Assembly: GCA_937877455.1 (NCBI GenBank)
Contig: CALFIU010000186.1
Coordinates: 1-59,367, forward strand
Direction of reading: 5' to 3'
Length of the DNA stretch: 59,367 bases
Source: an uncultured Bacteroidales bacterium
GTDB taxonomy: Bacteria; Bacteroidota; Bacteroidia; Bacteroidales; UBA3824
Position 1 is the first letter of the stretch. Every line of letters begins with the position of its first letter. The translations under genes and the position numbers were made by a program. The notes under the pieces were generated by a model, which had not been told where the DNA came from, did not search any database, and was given only the letters and a program-made list of their open reading frames with translations. Below, one piece after another: positions 26,808 to 35,247 of this stretch.

Positions 26808-27244
26808 TTAGTTGATTTTTTGAAATAGTTTTTTGTTGTTATTTTACCTTGGTTTGGGTCTTCTTCAACAGAAACTTGCACCATTTCATCATCAGTAAGA
26901 GTTTCTAACGACACTGTAACTTTTTGCCCACTATCATCAGTGGTTTGCAACTTTAGTGTTGATTCATCGTCAGAACCGCTGATAATCTGCCATTTACCTT
27001 TTGTAGTATTGCCATTCGCGGTTTGCTCATAACTAAAATCAGAATTATAGGTTATACTTGTAGATTTTATTAACTCTTCAATAAATGAATCGTAAGCTAA
27101 CTTTTCGTCTTCAGAAAGTTTTTGGTCTGTTTCTATTTTAGAAAGATTCCATTTTCCAACGATTTTATCCTGTGGTGGCGTAGTGCATGCGCCAAAAACA
27201 CAAACCATGGCAAAAAACACTATTGTAAAAAGTTTTGTTTTCAT
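26804..27244 (-). CDS. Lipocalin-like lipoprotein (first gene of the operon)
   Basis: 146 residues with lipobox CVFGAC (Cys20). It is a compact lipocalin-like (DUF5004/DUF4923-style) domain: IVGKWNLSKIETD, a short helix, SYEQTANGNTTKGKWQII, then LKLQTTDD, VTVSLETLTDDEMVQVSVE. This is the shortest of the four related domains, without the coiled insertion of the last two, and may represent the basic form. Its stop overlaps the TIR-like gene's start by 4 bp, so translation is coupled. Ligand unknown. Confidence 0.78.
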   Translation of the reverse strand: MKTKLFTIVFFAMVCVFGACTTPPQDKIVGKWNLSKIETDQKLSEDEKLAYDSFIEELIKSTSITYNSDFSYEQTANGNTTKGKWQIISGSDDESTLKLQTTDDSGQKVTVSLETLTDDEMVQVSVEEDPNQGKITTKNYFKKSTK

Positions 27245-27270
27245 ATCTTTACATTTAAAAAGTTACTCCG

Positions 27271-27278
27271 CAAAGATA
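27271..27278 (-). promoter_or_regulatory. Promoter -7 element of the TIR-lipocalin operon
   Basis: CAAAGATA reads TATCTTTG on minus, an exact consensus match 27 bp upstream of the first gene. Confidence 0.6.
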
Positions 27279-27372
27279 TACATATTTTTTTGCTAAAGAA
27301 ATAACTTGCCAAATTTTATGGATTTATTTTCGTGGTTTCTGTTTTTTTCAATGTATTAGATTATTTTGCTAA

Positions 27373-29157
27373 TTAATTATCTACCAAACTATTAAACGAA
27401 GCATTTGCAAATATTTCTTTTTCAAAATTTCGAGCTATAATTGTTAAAATGGCAGAAATATCGGCCAAATCGTCGATTAGTTCGGTATGAATTTCATGCG
27501 TTAACACAACATTTGCAGATTCGCCCATAAGACGTTTAATGTGTGTCATTCGTAAATCTTCCGATTGTTTTGAAATTCTTATTGTTGCTCTTAAAACTTT
27601 TGAAATCAACGATTTATCACGATTATCAATAGCAATTTTAAGATTAGTAAATTCGTCGAGTATAAGTGTAGCATAGTTTGTAATTTCAGAAAGACCTTCG
27701 TGAGAAAAAGTGATACCTGCCATCTCAAGTTTTTGATACAGAGGTTTTATGCTACGATGTATAACATCCGCCATACGTTCTGCTTGGTCGAGTACAGATA
27801 AAAGTCCAAAAATCTGACGTGTCATTGTGTCTGGAATATCGCGACGTCCCACGTTTAAAAGATATTTTCGAATTTGGTCTTCAATAAAATCAACCTTATT
27901 TTCTTTTACATCCAAATCGTCAAGAATTTCTTTATTGGCTTTTTTTATTTCTGAATCGTCTGGCGAAAAAAGTACAAGCGACCTTACAGAATATTTAAAC
28001 ATACGACCAGTAAGGTTTAAAAGTGTTGATGTTTCAGAAATTGCCAACTCCATGGCTGCGTGCGGCATTGTTATTACATTATTATCAATATATCTCAAAT
28101 GCGGAATAGTATTTTCGTTGATATTTTTTTCTGGAATTATTTTTTCAATAAATTTATTTATTGTGCCTACAAATGGAAGAAAAATCAATGCAGCTCCAAC
28201 ATTATAAACTGTGTGAATATTAGCAATTTGGCGTTCTGGCGCAAAAGAAAATTCTTGTCCCATCCATTCTAAAAATCTCGAAAGCCCTGGAGCAAGCCAA
28301 ACAAAAACCAATGCACCCGCCACCTTAACAAAAACGTGTCCAGCTGCTGTGCGTTTTGCTTGTGTTGACGTTCCCGTTGCTGCAAGTATTATCAGAAGCG
28401 ATGTACCAATACACGAACCAATTATAAGATAGAAAGAATCTTCTATTCCAACAAGTCCCTGTTTTGCAAAAACCATAAGAATACCAGTAAACATAGGACT
28501 ACTTTGCATTATACAAGTTGCTAACGTACCAACCAAAACACCTATAAAAGGATTGCGAGCCGAGGCGATTATATGTCCAAATTGTGAAAGATCTTTTAAC
28601 GGTTGGAGCGATTCTCCAAGAATTTTCATACCATAAAAAACAAGTCCAAATCCAAGAATGGCAGTGCCAGCATCACGAAATTTATCGTTTATTCCAATCA
28701 TTTTCATCAAATAACCAACTGCCACTGGCACAATAGCATAACCTGCTATGTCGAAAGCAATTACTTGCGATGTAATAGTGGAACCGATGTTTGCGCCAAG
28801 CACCACCGCCACTGTTTGCGAAAACTGCATCAAACCGCTCTCCACAAAACTAATTAACATAACAGCCGTAGCTCCTGTGCTTTGTGTGATGCAAGTAACC
28901 AATATTCCCGTAAATAATCCTGAAAATCTATTTTTGCTAAGTTTGGTAAGTATAACACGTATATTTTCGCCAAGAGAACTTTTCATTCCGTTGCTCATCA
29001 AATCTACGCCATATAAGAAAAAAGCAAGACCACCGAGTGTTCCTGCTACAAGAGGAAACCAAGAAATCGATGAGCTTTGATTAGCTCCATAAACATTTGA
29101 TACACAAAAAAATAAAAACAATAGTGTAAATACTAAAAACTTTAACGATTTAGACAT
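27373..29157 (-). CDS. Na+/phosphate cotransporter with C-terminal PhoU-like domain
   Basis: 594 residues. A signal-like first helix is followed by about eight to nine membrane helices carrying the duplicated NptA/PNaS motif: TQSTGATAVMLISFVES in the first half and MQSSPMFTGILMVF in the second. Each QS(T/S) lies in a re-entrant loop. The C-terminal ~200 residues are helical and PhoU-like (DVKENKVDFIEDQIRKYLLNV...). Imports phosphate with sodium, or regulates it through the PhoU domain. It sits near the pst genes but is a separate unit with its own promoter at 29179-29186. Confidence 0.9.
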   Translation of the reverse strand: MSKSLKFLVFTLLFLFFCVSNVYGANQSSSISWFPLVAGTLGGLAFFLYGVDLMSNGMKSSLGENIRVILTKLSKNRFSGLFTGILVTCITQSTGATAVMLISFVESGLMQFSQTVAVVLGANIGSTITSQVIAFDIAGYAIVPVAVGYLMKMIGINDKFRDAGTAILGFGLVFYGMKILGESLQPLKDLSQFGHIIASARNPFIGVLVGTLATCIMQSSPMFTGILMVFAKQGLVGIEDSFYLIIGSCIGTSLLIILAATGTSTQAKRTAAGHVFVKVAGALVFVWLAPGLSRFLEWMGQEFSFAPERQIANIHTVYNVGAALIFLPFVGTINKFIEKIIPEKNINENTIPHLRYIDNNVITMPHAAMELAISETSTLLNLTGRMFKYSVRSLVLFSPDDSEIKKANKEILDDLDVKENKVDFIEDQIRKYLLNVGRRDIPDTMTRQIFGLLSVLDQAERMADVIHRSIKPLYQKLEMAGITFSHEGLSEITNYATLILDEFTNLKIAIDNRDKSLISKVLRATIRISKQSEDLRMTHIKRLMGESANVVLTHEIHTELIDDLADISAILTIIARNFEKEIFANASFNSLVDN

Positions 29158-29178
29158 TATGCTTTAATTATTTTGCCG

Positions 29179-29186
29179 CAAAAATA
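29179..29186 (-). promoter_or_regulatory. Promoter -7 element of the Na/Pi cotransporter
   Basis: CAAAAATA reads TATTTTTG on minus, 22 bp upstream of the ATG. Confidence 0.5.
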
Positions 29187-29231
29187 GAAAAAAAAACACA
29201 TATTTTGTTGTTCTTTCGATAAAGTTATTAA

Positions 29232-29268
29232 AAAAAAGACCTGCTACATTTTGCCGCAGGTCTTTAAA
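29232..29268 (-). terminator. Terminator of the GH3 gene
   Basis: AAAGACCTGC (29235-29244) pairs perfectly with GCAGGTCTTT (29256-29265), followed on minus by a T-rich run, 13 bp past the stop. Confidence 0.85.
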
Positions 29269-29280
29269 AAAATCAAAAAT

Positions 29281-31632
29281 TTATTTTATAAGTTTTTCAA
29301 ATTCTACTTTTTGTTTTAACACATCAGAGGTTTTGATTACAAGTTGGTTAGAAACTTCTGTTTCTGATTTTAGTAATAAATTTTCTGAAGAATTGCCAAC
29401 AAAGAAAACATATTTTCCAGCATCGGTTTGCCACGAAGAAGTTTTTTCGTTGAAAGATGCCAAACTATAATCTGACACTTCAAAAGTTAAGGTTTGTTGT
29501 TCTCCTGGCTGCAAAAGATTAGTTTTTGCAAATGCTTTTAGTTCATAATTTGGTTTTTTATAATCGGCAATCTGAGGGGCAGAAACATAAATTTGCGCAA
29601 CTTCTTTGCCTGCCATTTTCCCAACATTTTTAATATTAACCTTTACACTAAATCCTTCGTCTTTACGCTCAACTACAAAATTAGAAAATTCAAAATTAGT
29701 ATATGAAAGTCCAAAACCAAATGGGTATGCTGTTTTTTGGTTTACGGTTGTAAAATATCTATAACCTACAAAAACATCTTCGATATAATTTGTAAAATCA
29801 AGATTTTCAATCTTTTGACGATTATCCATACCATAAATAGAATCTTTGCTACCAAAAAGCGTATATGGTGTCGGTTCAAAATCATACGGGAAATTTTTTG
29901 CAGACGGCAAGTCGAAATAATCCATTGGGAAAGTCATTGGAAGTTTTCCCGAGGGATTTTCCTTACCCATTAGAATATCTGTAACAGCATTTCCTCCTTC
30001 TTGACCACCGAGCCATGGCAATATAATGGCATCAGGTAAGTCGCGCCAACTTGCAGTTTCAACTACGCCTGCAATGTTGAGTATAACTATGGTCTTTTTT
30101 CCAACTGCTTTAAACGCCTTACAAACACGAGTTAAAAGAGTTTTTTCTGTTTCTGACAATTTAAAATCCGAAATTCTACGATCTTTAAACTCACCAGCGC
30201 AACGTCCAAAAGTAATAACAGCAGCATCAGAAGTTTTTGCATAATTTTTTATATCGTTTTCCGAAATTTCTATGTCGTATGGTTTGTATTTAAATACCAT
30301 TGAATCTTTGGCTTCTGGAGTTTTTTTATAGTCGGAATATTGTTTTTCTAATTCGGCTAAATATTTGGTTTCCAAATTTTTATCTGGATTTAACCCTGCA
30401 TTTCTCAATCCTTCGGTTAGCGATACGGTGTATTCTTCGTTAACATCGCCAGAACCAATTCCACCCGAAATAAAATCGTATGATACAATGCCAAACACTG
30501 CAATGTTTTTTTGTTTTGAAAAAGGTAACGCACCACCAGCATTTTTAAGCAACACAGTACCCTCGCAAGCAGCTTGACGAGTTATTTGAGCATGCGATTT
30601 TAAATCTGGATTGTTAGAAAATTTGTAACCTTTGTATCTTGGCGACTTGCGAATAAGTTCAAAAATACGTTTTATATTAGCATTAACAGCATTTTCGTCT
30701 ATTGTTTTGTTTTTCAATGCATTAATAATATCTTCGTATTGTCTATCAGTACCAGGCATAAGCAAATCGTTTCCGCTTTCAACTTGTGCAATTGTGTTTT
30801 TGCCAGCAAACCAATCTGTCATAACAAGCCCACCAAAATTCCATTCATCACGTAAAATGGTTTGGTTAAGTTCCTTATTTTCAGAAGTATAAACACCATT
30901 AAGATAGTTGTACGAAGTCATTACAGTTCGGGGATTGGCTTCTTTGATAGCAATTTCAAAAGGTTTGAGATAAATTTCGCGCAATGCCCTCATGCTAACA
31001 CGGCTGTCGGTGTTTGTGCGCGCAGTTTCTTGGTTGTTAGCAGCAAAATGTTTTATTGATGTGCCGACATCGTTTTTTTCTATACCACGAATAATTGCAG
31101 CAGCAGTTTTTCCTGCCAAAACTGGATCTTCGCTATAATATTCGTAGTTGCGCCCACACAATGGATTGCGATGAATGTTAACACCAGGTCCAAGAATTAC
31201 ATCTACACCATATTCATGAACCTCATTTCCCATTGCATTTCCCACATTTTCAACAAGTTGCGTATTCCATGTTGACGAAAGCACAGTGGCCACTGGGAAA
31301 GCCGTGCAATAAAATGTTTTTTCGGTGTCGCGTCTTATTGGTTTAATTCTCAAACCAGCTGGACCATCAGCCAAAACAATTTCTGGTATACCGAGTCGCT
31401 CTATACCGTGAGTTGTACCTGCAGCACCGGGAATAATTTTTTCGGTTACGCCAACGGCTGCAGAATTACCATCGTTGCCTTCCATACCAGTGCCAATAAG
31501 TAAAAGTGCTTTTTCTTCGGCTGTCATGGCATTGATTACAGCATCATCGCTGTCCACACCAAATTGAGGAACATAATTGCTGCATCCGGCAAGCATTGTT
31601 GTTGAAATTACAGACATGATAAATTTTTTCAT
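29281..31632 (-). CDS. Glycoside hydrolase family 3 lipoprotein (beta-glucosidase-like)
   Basis: 783 residues, lipobox MLAGC (Cys17). The GH3 N-terminal barrel shows GPGVNIHRNPLCGRNYEYYSEDP, KHFAANNQE and the nucleophile Asp in GLVMTDWFAG. The alpha/beta sandwich domain follows (VLLKNAGGALPF, then the WLGGQEGG stretch), and a C-terminal fibronectin type III-like domain (VKVNIKNVGKMAGKEVAQIYVS ... YVFFVGNSS) completes the usual three-domain form. It cleaves terminal beta-linked sugars from oligosaccharides in the periplasm or on the surface. No SusC/SusD genes are adjacent, so it is not part of a visible polysaccharide utilisation locus. Confidence 0.92.
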   Translation of the reverse strand: MKKFIMSVISTTMLAGCSNYVPQFGVDSDDAVINAMTAEEKALLLIGTGMEGNDGNSAAVGVTEKIIPGAAGTTHGIERLGIPEIVLADGPAGLRIKPIRRDTEKTFYCTAFPVATVLSSTWNTQLVENVGNAMGNEVHEYGVDVILGPGVNIHRNPLCGRNYEYYSEDPVLAGKTAAAIIRGIEKNDVGTSIKHFAANNQETARTNTDSRVSMRALREIYLKPFEIAIKEANPRTVMTSYNYLNGVYTSENKELNQTILRDEWNFGGLVMTDWFAGKNTIAQVESGNDLLMPGTDRQYEDIINALKNKTIDENAVNANIKRIFELIRKSPRYKGYKFSNNPDLKSHAQITRQAACEGTVLLKNAGGALPFSKQKNIAVFGIVSYDFISGGIGSGDVNEEYTVSLTEGLRNAGLNPDKNLETKYLAELEKQYSDYKKTPEAKDSMVFKYKPYDIEISENDIKNYAKTSDAAVITFGRCAGEFKDRRISDFKLSETEKTLLTRVCKAFKAVGKKTIVILNIAGVVETASWRDLPDAIILPWLGGQEGGNAVTDILMGKENPSGKLPMTFPMDYFDLPSAKNFPYDFEPTPYTLFGSKDSIYGMDNRQKIENLDFTNYIEDVFVGYRYFTTVNQKTAYPFGFGLSYTNFEFSNFVVERKDEGFSVKVNIKNVGKMAGKEVAQIYVSAPQIADYKKPNYELKAFAKTNLLQPGEQQTLTFEVSDYSLASFNEKTSSWQTDAGKYVFFVGNSSENLLLKSETEVSNQLVIKTSDVLKQKVEFEKLIK

Positions 31633-31723
31633 AAACTTTGATTTAAAAATTCAGTGCTGTAAAATTTCAAACTTTTTGTCAACTTACCAATTATTTGCAA
31701 CCTTTTTTATAAAAATTATTTAC

Positions 31724-31843
31724 GGGGTTCTAAAAATTGCTTTTTCTGCGTTGTATTTCAATCTCAAAATGCTCATTTACAATCAGTAAACTGCGCTTTT
31801 TTGATTTCATACGCCTTGAAAAATCTAATTTTTAGAACTCCCC
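31724..31843. repeat. ~120 bp element with inverted repeat ends
   Basis: GGGGTTCTAAAAATT (31724-31738) and AATTTTTAGAACTCCCC (31827-31843) are inverted copies differing by a 2 bp insertion. The interior has no gene. It lies in the 290 bp gap between the pstB terminator and the GH3 start. The look is that of a small non-autonomous repeat, but only one copy is in the window. Confidence 0.5.
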
Positions 31844-31861
31844 TTTAGTTTGTTTATCTAC

Positions 31862-31894
31862 CAAAAAAAAGACGAAACCAAATAAGATTTCGTC
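31862..31894 (-). terminator. pstB terminator
   Basis: GACGAAA (31871-31877) pairs with TTTCGTC (31888-31894); on minus it runs into eight T. Confidence 0.85.
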
Positions 31895-31922
31895 CAAAAC
31901 TGTTGCATAAAAAAAAATTAGA

Positions 31923-32807
31923 TTAACTGAATGCCCCTGCAAGATACCTTTTTGTAAGTTCTTGTTGCGGATTTTCAAAAATCTGCTTAGCATCACCTTG
32001 TTCGATAACCTCACCAAGATACATAAAAATAACGTGGTCGGCAATTCGTTTGGCTTGCGGCAGGGTATGCGTAACCATTATAATTGAATATTGTTGTTTA
32101 AGCTTAATAAAAAGATCTTCAACAATTCTTGAAGAAACAGGATCGAGTGCGCTTGTAGCTTCATCGGCAAGCATATATTCTGGTTCAACAGCAAGACAAC
32201 GCGCCAAACACAAACGCTGCTGTTGACCACCAGATAAACTTGTGGCAGGTTCTTTTAAACGATCTTTTACCTCGTCCCAAATTCCCGCTGCACGAAGATA
32301 AAATTCAACAATGCGATCAAGACGGCGTTTTCCTCGTATTCCATGAATACGACAGCCAAAGGCAATATTATCGTAAATAGACATTGGTAATGGACAAGGA
32401 CGTTGAGATACAAGTCCCACACGGCGACGTATTTCTGTAACGGCAATGCTGTCGGCTGCTGTTATGTCGGTGTTTCCAAGCGAAATACTACCGCTCATTT
32501 CAATTCCTTCTACACCATCATTAAGTCTGTTAAACGATTTTAAAAGCGTTGTCTTACCACAACCAGAAGGCCCTATTATACAAGTAATTTTACGATCAGG
32601 AATAGTAAGATTTATGTTTTTAAGAATTTTGTTACCGTTTATAGAAAGATTAAAATCTTTTACAGCCATTAGGTTACGCTCGCCACGACGTGGAAATTTT
32701 GCGTCTGGTCTAAATGAAAATGTTTTTGCTCTATTTAAAACACTCCAACTTCTTCCTCCCAAAAATGCTGGTAATGTTATTGCACTTGCCAATGATAATG
32801 ATGCCAT
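31923..32807 (-). CDS. pstB: Phosphate ABC transporter ATP-binding protein
   Basis: 294 residues. Powers phosphate import through PstCA at the inner membrane. Walker A GPSGCGKTT, Q-loop VSQRPCPLP, signature LSGGQQQR, Walker B/Glu LADEATSALD and the switch His in VTHTLP are all present. Unusually, ~46 residues (MASLSLASAITLPAFLGG...) precede the ABC domain, which begins at MAVKDFNLSING. The long start is supported by a strong Shine-Dalgarno (AAGGAGA, 6 bp before the ATG at 32807) and the promoter at 32836-32843. It is separated from pstA by 508 bp containing a MITE-like element. Confidence 0.92.
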   Translation of the reverse strand: MASLSLASAITLPAFLGGRSWSVLNRAKTFSFRPDAKFPRRGERNLMAVKDFNLSINGNKILKNINLTIPDRKITCIIGPSGCGKTTLLKSFNRLNDGVEGIEMSGSISLGNTDITAADSIAVTEIRRRVGLVSQRPCPLPMSIYDNIAFGCRIHGIRGKRRLDRIVEFYLRAAGIWDEVKDRLKEPATSLSGGQQQRLCLARCLAVEPEYMLADEATSALDPVSSRIVEDLFIKLKQQYSIIMVTHTLPQAKRIADHVIFMYLGEVIEQGDAKQIFENPQQELTKRYLAGAFS

Positions 32808-32809
32808 TT

Positions 32810-32817
32810 TCTGTCTC
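32810..32817 (-). promoter_or_regulatory. Shine-Dalgarno that fixes the long pstB start
   Basis: On minus AAAGGAGACAG ends six bases before the ATG at 32807. Strong Shine-Dalgarno sequences are rare in this window, so this one argues that the N-terminal extension of PstB is really translated. Confidence 0.65.
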
Positions 32818-32835
32818 CTTTAATTTTTTACATTG

Positions 32836-32843
32836 CAAATTTA
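32836..32843 (-). promoter_or_regulatory. pstB promoter -7 element
   Basis: CAAATTTA reads TAAATTTG on minus, 29 bp before the pstB start. It allows pstB to be expressed independently of pstSCA. Confidence 0.5.
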
Positions 32844-33063
32844 TCATTTATAAAAATACGAAAATAATTTTTACCGTAGGGATTTTTCATATATTAAAAT
32901 GCAAAAATCCACTTTTTGTGATTCAATTTCATTTGGTTATAATTAACAAAAAAAAATACGGAATGCACAGAATATTAAATCAGATTGGTTAATTGCCAAA
33001 ATTTCAGTTTTTGCGATACTTAGTTTAGCCAATTAATTATCTATTTAATCCGTGCTTTCCGCA

Positions 33064-33268
33064 CGTCAATTTCATTTAATCGGGCGGACACGCAAATCCG
33101 CCCCTACACACATCATTCTATTTTGGGGTGGGGATTATATGAGTTGGAGAAAAGGCGGCGTTGCTGTCTTTTCTCCAACTCATATTTATAATATTGAATA
33201 TCAACATATTTTGTAGGGGCGTGTCTATGTGCCTGCCCACATTGATGTCGATTCAAATAAAATTGACG
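33064..33268 (-). mobile_element. MITE-like element, copy 1 (between pstA and pstB)
   Basis: About 205 bp with terminal inverted repeats CGTCAATTTCATTTAATCG and, at the other end, the complement of CGTCAATTTTATTTGAATCG. Subterminal GGGCGG/CCGCCC hairpins surround a central inverted repeat (GAGTTGGAGAAAAG with CTTTTCTCCAACTC, 33140-33181). It is flanked by 13-base direct repeats matching at 11 positions (33051-33063 and 33269-33281). It is homologous over its whole length to copy 2 at 53715-53914 in opposite orientation. It has no transposase. The rest of the 508 bp gap holds no gene. Confidence 0.85.
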
Positions 33269-33315
33269 TGTGCTTTCCGAAAAAATTCAACAAGCAATAT
33301 CACTCAAACAATAAT

Positions 33316-34179
33316 TTACACTTTGTGTTTAGAAAATTTTGAACTTATAATTCTGCCAGAAATACTAAGAACAAGCACTATAACAGTAAGAACAACAGCA
33401 GCCGCATAGGCTCTATCTTGAACCGCAGCTTGAGGAGCTCCAAGTTGGAAAAAAATACTAAGTGGTAATGTAGCAGCTGCTTGCGAAAACGATGTTGGAA
33501 TATTATCCGAAAAACCAGCCGTAAACATAACTGCAGCGGCATCACCAATTGCGCGACCAATACTTAAAAGTGTTGCGGTGGCAATGCCGGGTGCTATTTG
33601 TCGCAAAACCACAAACATTACTTCGGTTTTTGTAGCTCCTAATGAGTAGGCTGCTGTAAGAATATCTTTTGGAACACGAACTGCTACTTCGTCCATCGAC
33701 CTTATAAAAATTGGAATTATCAACAACGTTATGGCTATTATTCCTCCTCCAAGCGATGCTTTTAATCCAAAGTAAATCATTATTGTAAATCCAAAAGCAC
33801 CATAAACTATTGAAGGAACGCCAAAAAGTACATCAAATATTGTGCGAACCCATTTTGCAAAACGAGAGGTTTCTTTTAGCCAAATATTAATGTAAAATAC
33901 CACAGGAATGCTTACCAACAGCCCCAACAATGCTGATGCGCCTGTAATGTAAATAGAACCGACAATAGCGTTGAGAAAACCACCTTCTTTTCCGATATAA
34001 AAACCTCCGCCTGGTAACGACGATACCATTTCCCATGTTAAAACTTTATGACCTCGAATAAATATTGTTGTTATCATGCTTAAGGTTAACAATGGAATAG
34101 CTATAAGCGATATAATCATCAATACTTTGAAAAATTTTTCTTCAAAATATCTAAACCGTCTAATTTTATTTTTTCGCAT
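33316..34179 (-). CDS. pstA: Phosphate ABC transporter permease PstA
   Basis: 287 residues with six membrane helices after a basic N-terminus (MRKNKIRRFRYFEEK). The transporter EAA-like cytoplasmic loop is visible in RVPKDILTAAYSLGATKTEVMFVVLRQIAPGI, the PstB contact. Partner of PstC in the phosphate channel. It starts 14 bp after pstC and ends 48 bp before the MITE-like element; the usual next gene, pstB, lies on the far side of that element. Confidence 0.94.
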   Translation of the reverse strand: MRKNKIRRFRYFEEKFFKVLMIISLIAIPLLTLSMITTIFIRGHKVLTWEMVSSLPGGGFYIGKEGGFLNAIVGSIYITGASALLGLLVSIPVVFYINIWLKETSRFAKWVRTIFDVLFGVPSIVYGAFGFTIMIYFGLKASLGGGIIAITLLIIPIFIRSMDEVAVRVPKDILTAAYSLGATKTEVMFVVLRQIAPGIATATLLSIGRAIGDAAAVMFTAGFSDNIPTSFSQAAATLPLSIFFQLGAPQAAVQDRAYAAAVVLTVIVLVLSISGRIISSKFSKHKV

Positions 34180-34193
34180 AATTATGGATAATT

Positions 34194-35081
34194 TTAACTG
34201 TTAAACTTACGCAAAATCAACCTCGAAATAAGGTTAAAAATAATAACAACCAGAAATAGCAACAATGCCGCAAACATAAGAGCAGCCTCATAGTTTGGCA
34301 TCGAAAGCATTTCTCCATAGTTGTTGCAAATCAGAGCTGGCAATGGGTAGCAAGCATCGAGCAACGAGTGTGGTACAATTGGACTATTGCCACAAACCAT
34401 CAAAACTGCAATGGTTTCGCCCATAGCACGCGAAATACTTAGTACTGTGGCAGCTACTATTCCTGGAAATGTTTTTCTAAAAATTACTTTTTTGGCTGTT
34501 TGCCAACGTGTTGCCCCTAATGCAAGCGAAGCAATTCGCAAATCGTTGGAAACTGTTGAAAAAATCTCCATTAAAAGGCTTGTAAGCAACGGTATAATGG
34601 AAACGCCCAACACAATGCCTCCTGCAAGCATTGTATATCCTGCCGAAAAATCTACAAAATATGGTGCAATATGCTTGGATATAAACGGAACAATCACCAA
34701 CGTTCCCCAAACGCCATAAATTACGCTCGGCAGAGCTGCAAGTATATCAAGAAACGGAAAGACATACTTTTTTAGATAAGGACGGGCGTATTCGGTGAGA
34801 AAAACTGATGAAAAAAGCGAAATAGGAAACGCCAACACCACCGCTGTAAGCGTTACACCAAGAGTGCTTATTATAAAAGGTAAAAATCCAAATTTTCCTT
34901 TTATTGGTTTCCATTCTGATGAAAATAATAAATCGCTAACAGAATGTTCGCTTAAAACTGGTAATGATTTGAGAAACAATCCTACCGCAATTCCTACTGC
35001 AGGCAAAATACAAAGCCATAAAAAAAATTGCATTGTTCCACCCATAGCCAAATCTTTGTATGTTCTAAACCGCGAAGTCAT
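34194..35081 (-). CDS. pstC: Phosphate ABC transporter permease PstC
   Basis: 295 residues from MTSRFRTYKD; the open frame reaches 35126 but the added N-terminal residues (Lys/Phe-rich) are not typical. Six membrane helices, and the EAA-like loop NDLRIASLALGATRWQTAKKVIFRKTFPGI for PstB docking. Forms the inner-membrane phosphate channel with PstA. It follows pstS after 166 bp that include a stem-loop, and precedes pstA by 14 bp. Confidence 0.93.
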   Translation of the reverse strand: MTSRFRTYKDLAMGGTMQFFLWLCILPAVGIAVGLFLKSLPVLSEHSVSDLLFSSEWKPIKGKFGFLPFIISTLGVTLTAVVLAFPISLFSSVFLTEYARPYLKKYVFPFLDILAALPSVIYGVWGTLVIVPFISKHIAPYFVDFSAGYTMLAGGIVLGVSIIPLLTSLLMEIFSTVSNDLRIASLALGATRWQTAKKVIFRKTFPGIVAATVLSISRAMGETIAVLMVCGNSPIVPHSLLDACYPLPALICNNYGEMLSMPNYEAALMFAALLLFLVVIIFNLISRLILRKFNS

Positions 35082-35189
35082 GATTTTTCTTTTTTGAAAT
35101 AATTTAGCTTTTTTTGTAAAACACACAAGAATATAAAGTTAGAAATATCTTGTGTTACAATTTAAAAGAATATTTTTTTATAATATTAA

Positions 35190-35238
35190 TAAAAAAAACG
35201 GAAAATATATTGCAATAATTTAAAATACATTTTCCGTT
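35190..35238 (-). terminator. Stem-loop between pstS and pstC
   Basis: AACGGAAAAT (35197-35206) pairs with ATTTTCCGTT (35229-35238); on minus it is followed by eight T. A partial terminator here would give the common excess of binding protein over permease. Confidence 0.75.
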
Positions 35239-35247
35239 GTTTTTTAT

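Noticed and set aside
31832..32044. 70-codon frame overlapping the pstB end
   Set aside because: It runs through the pstB coding region and terminator in another frame; no family features.
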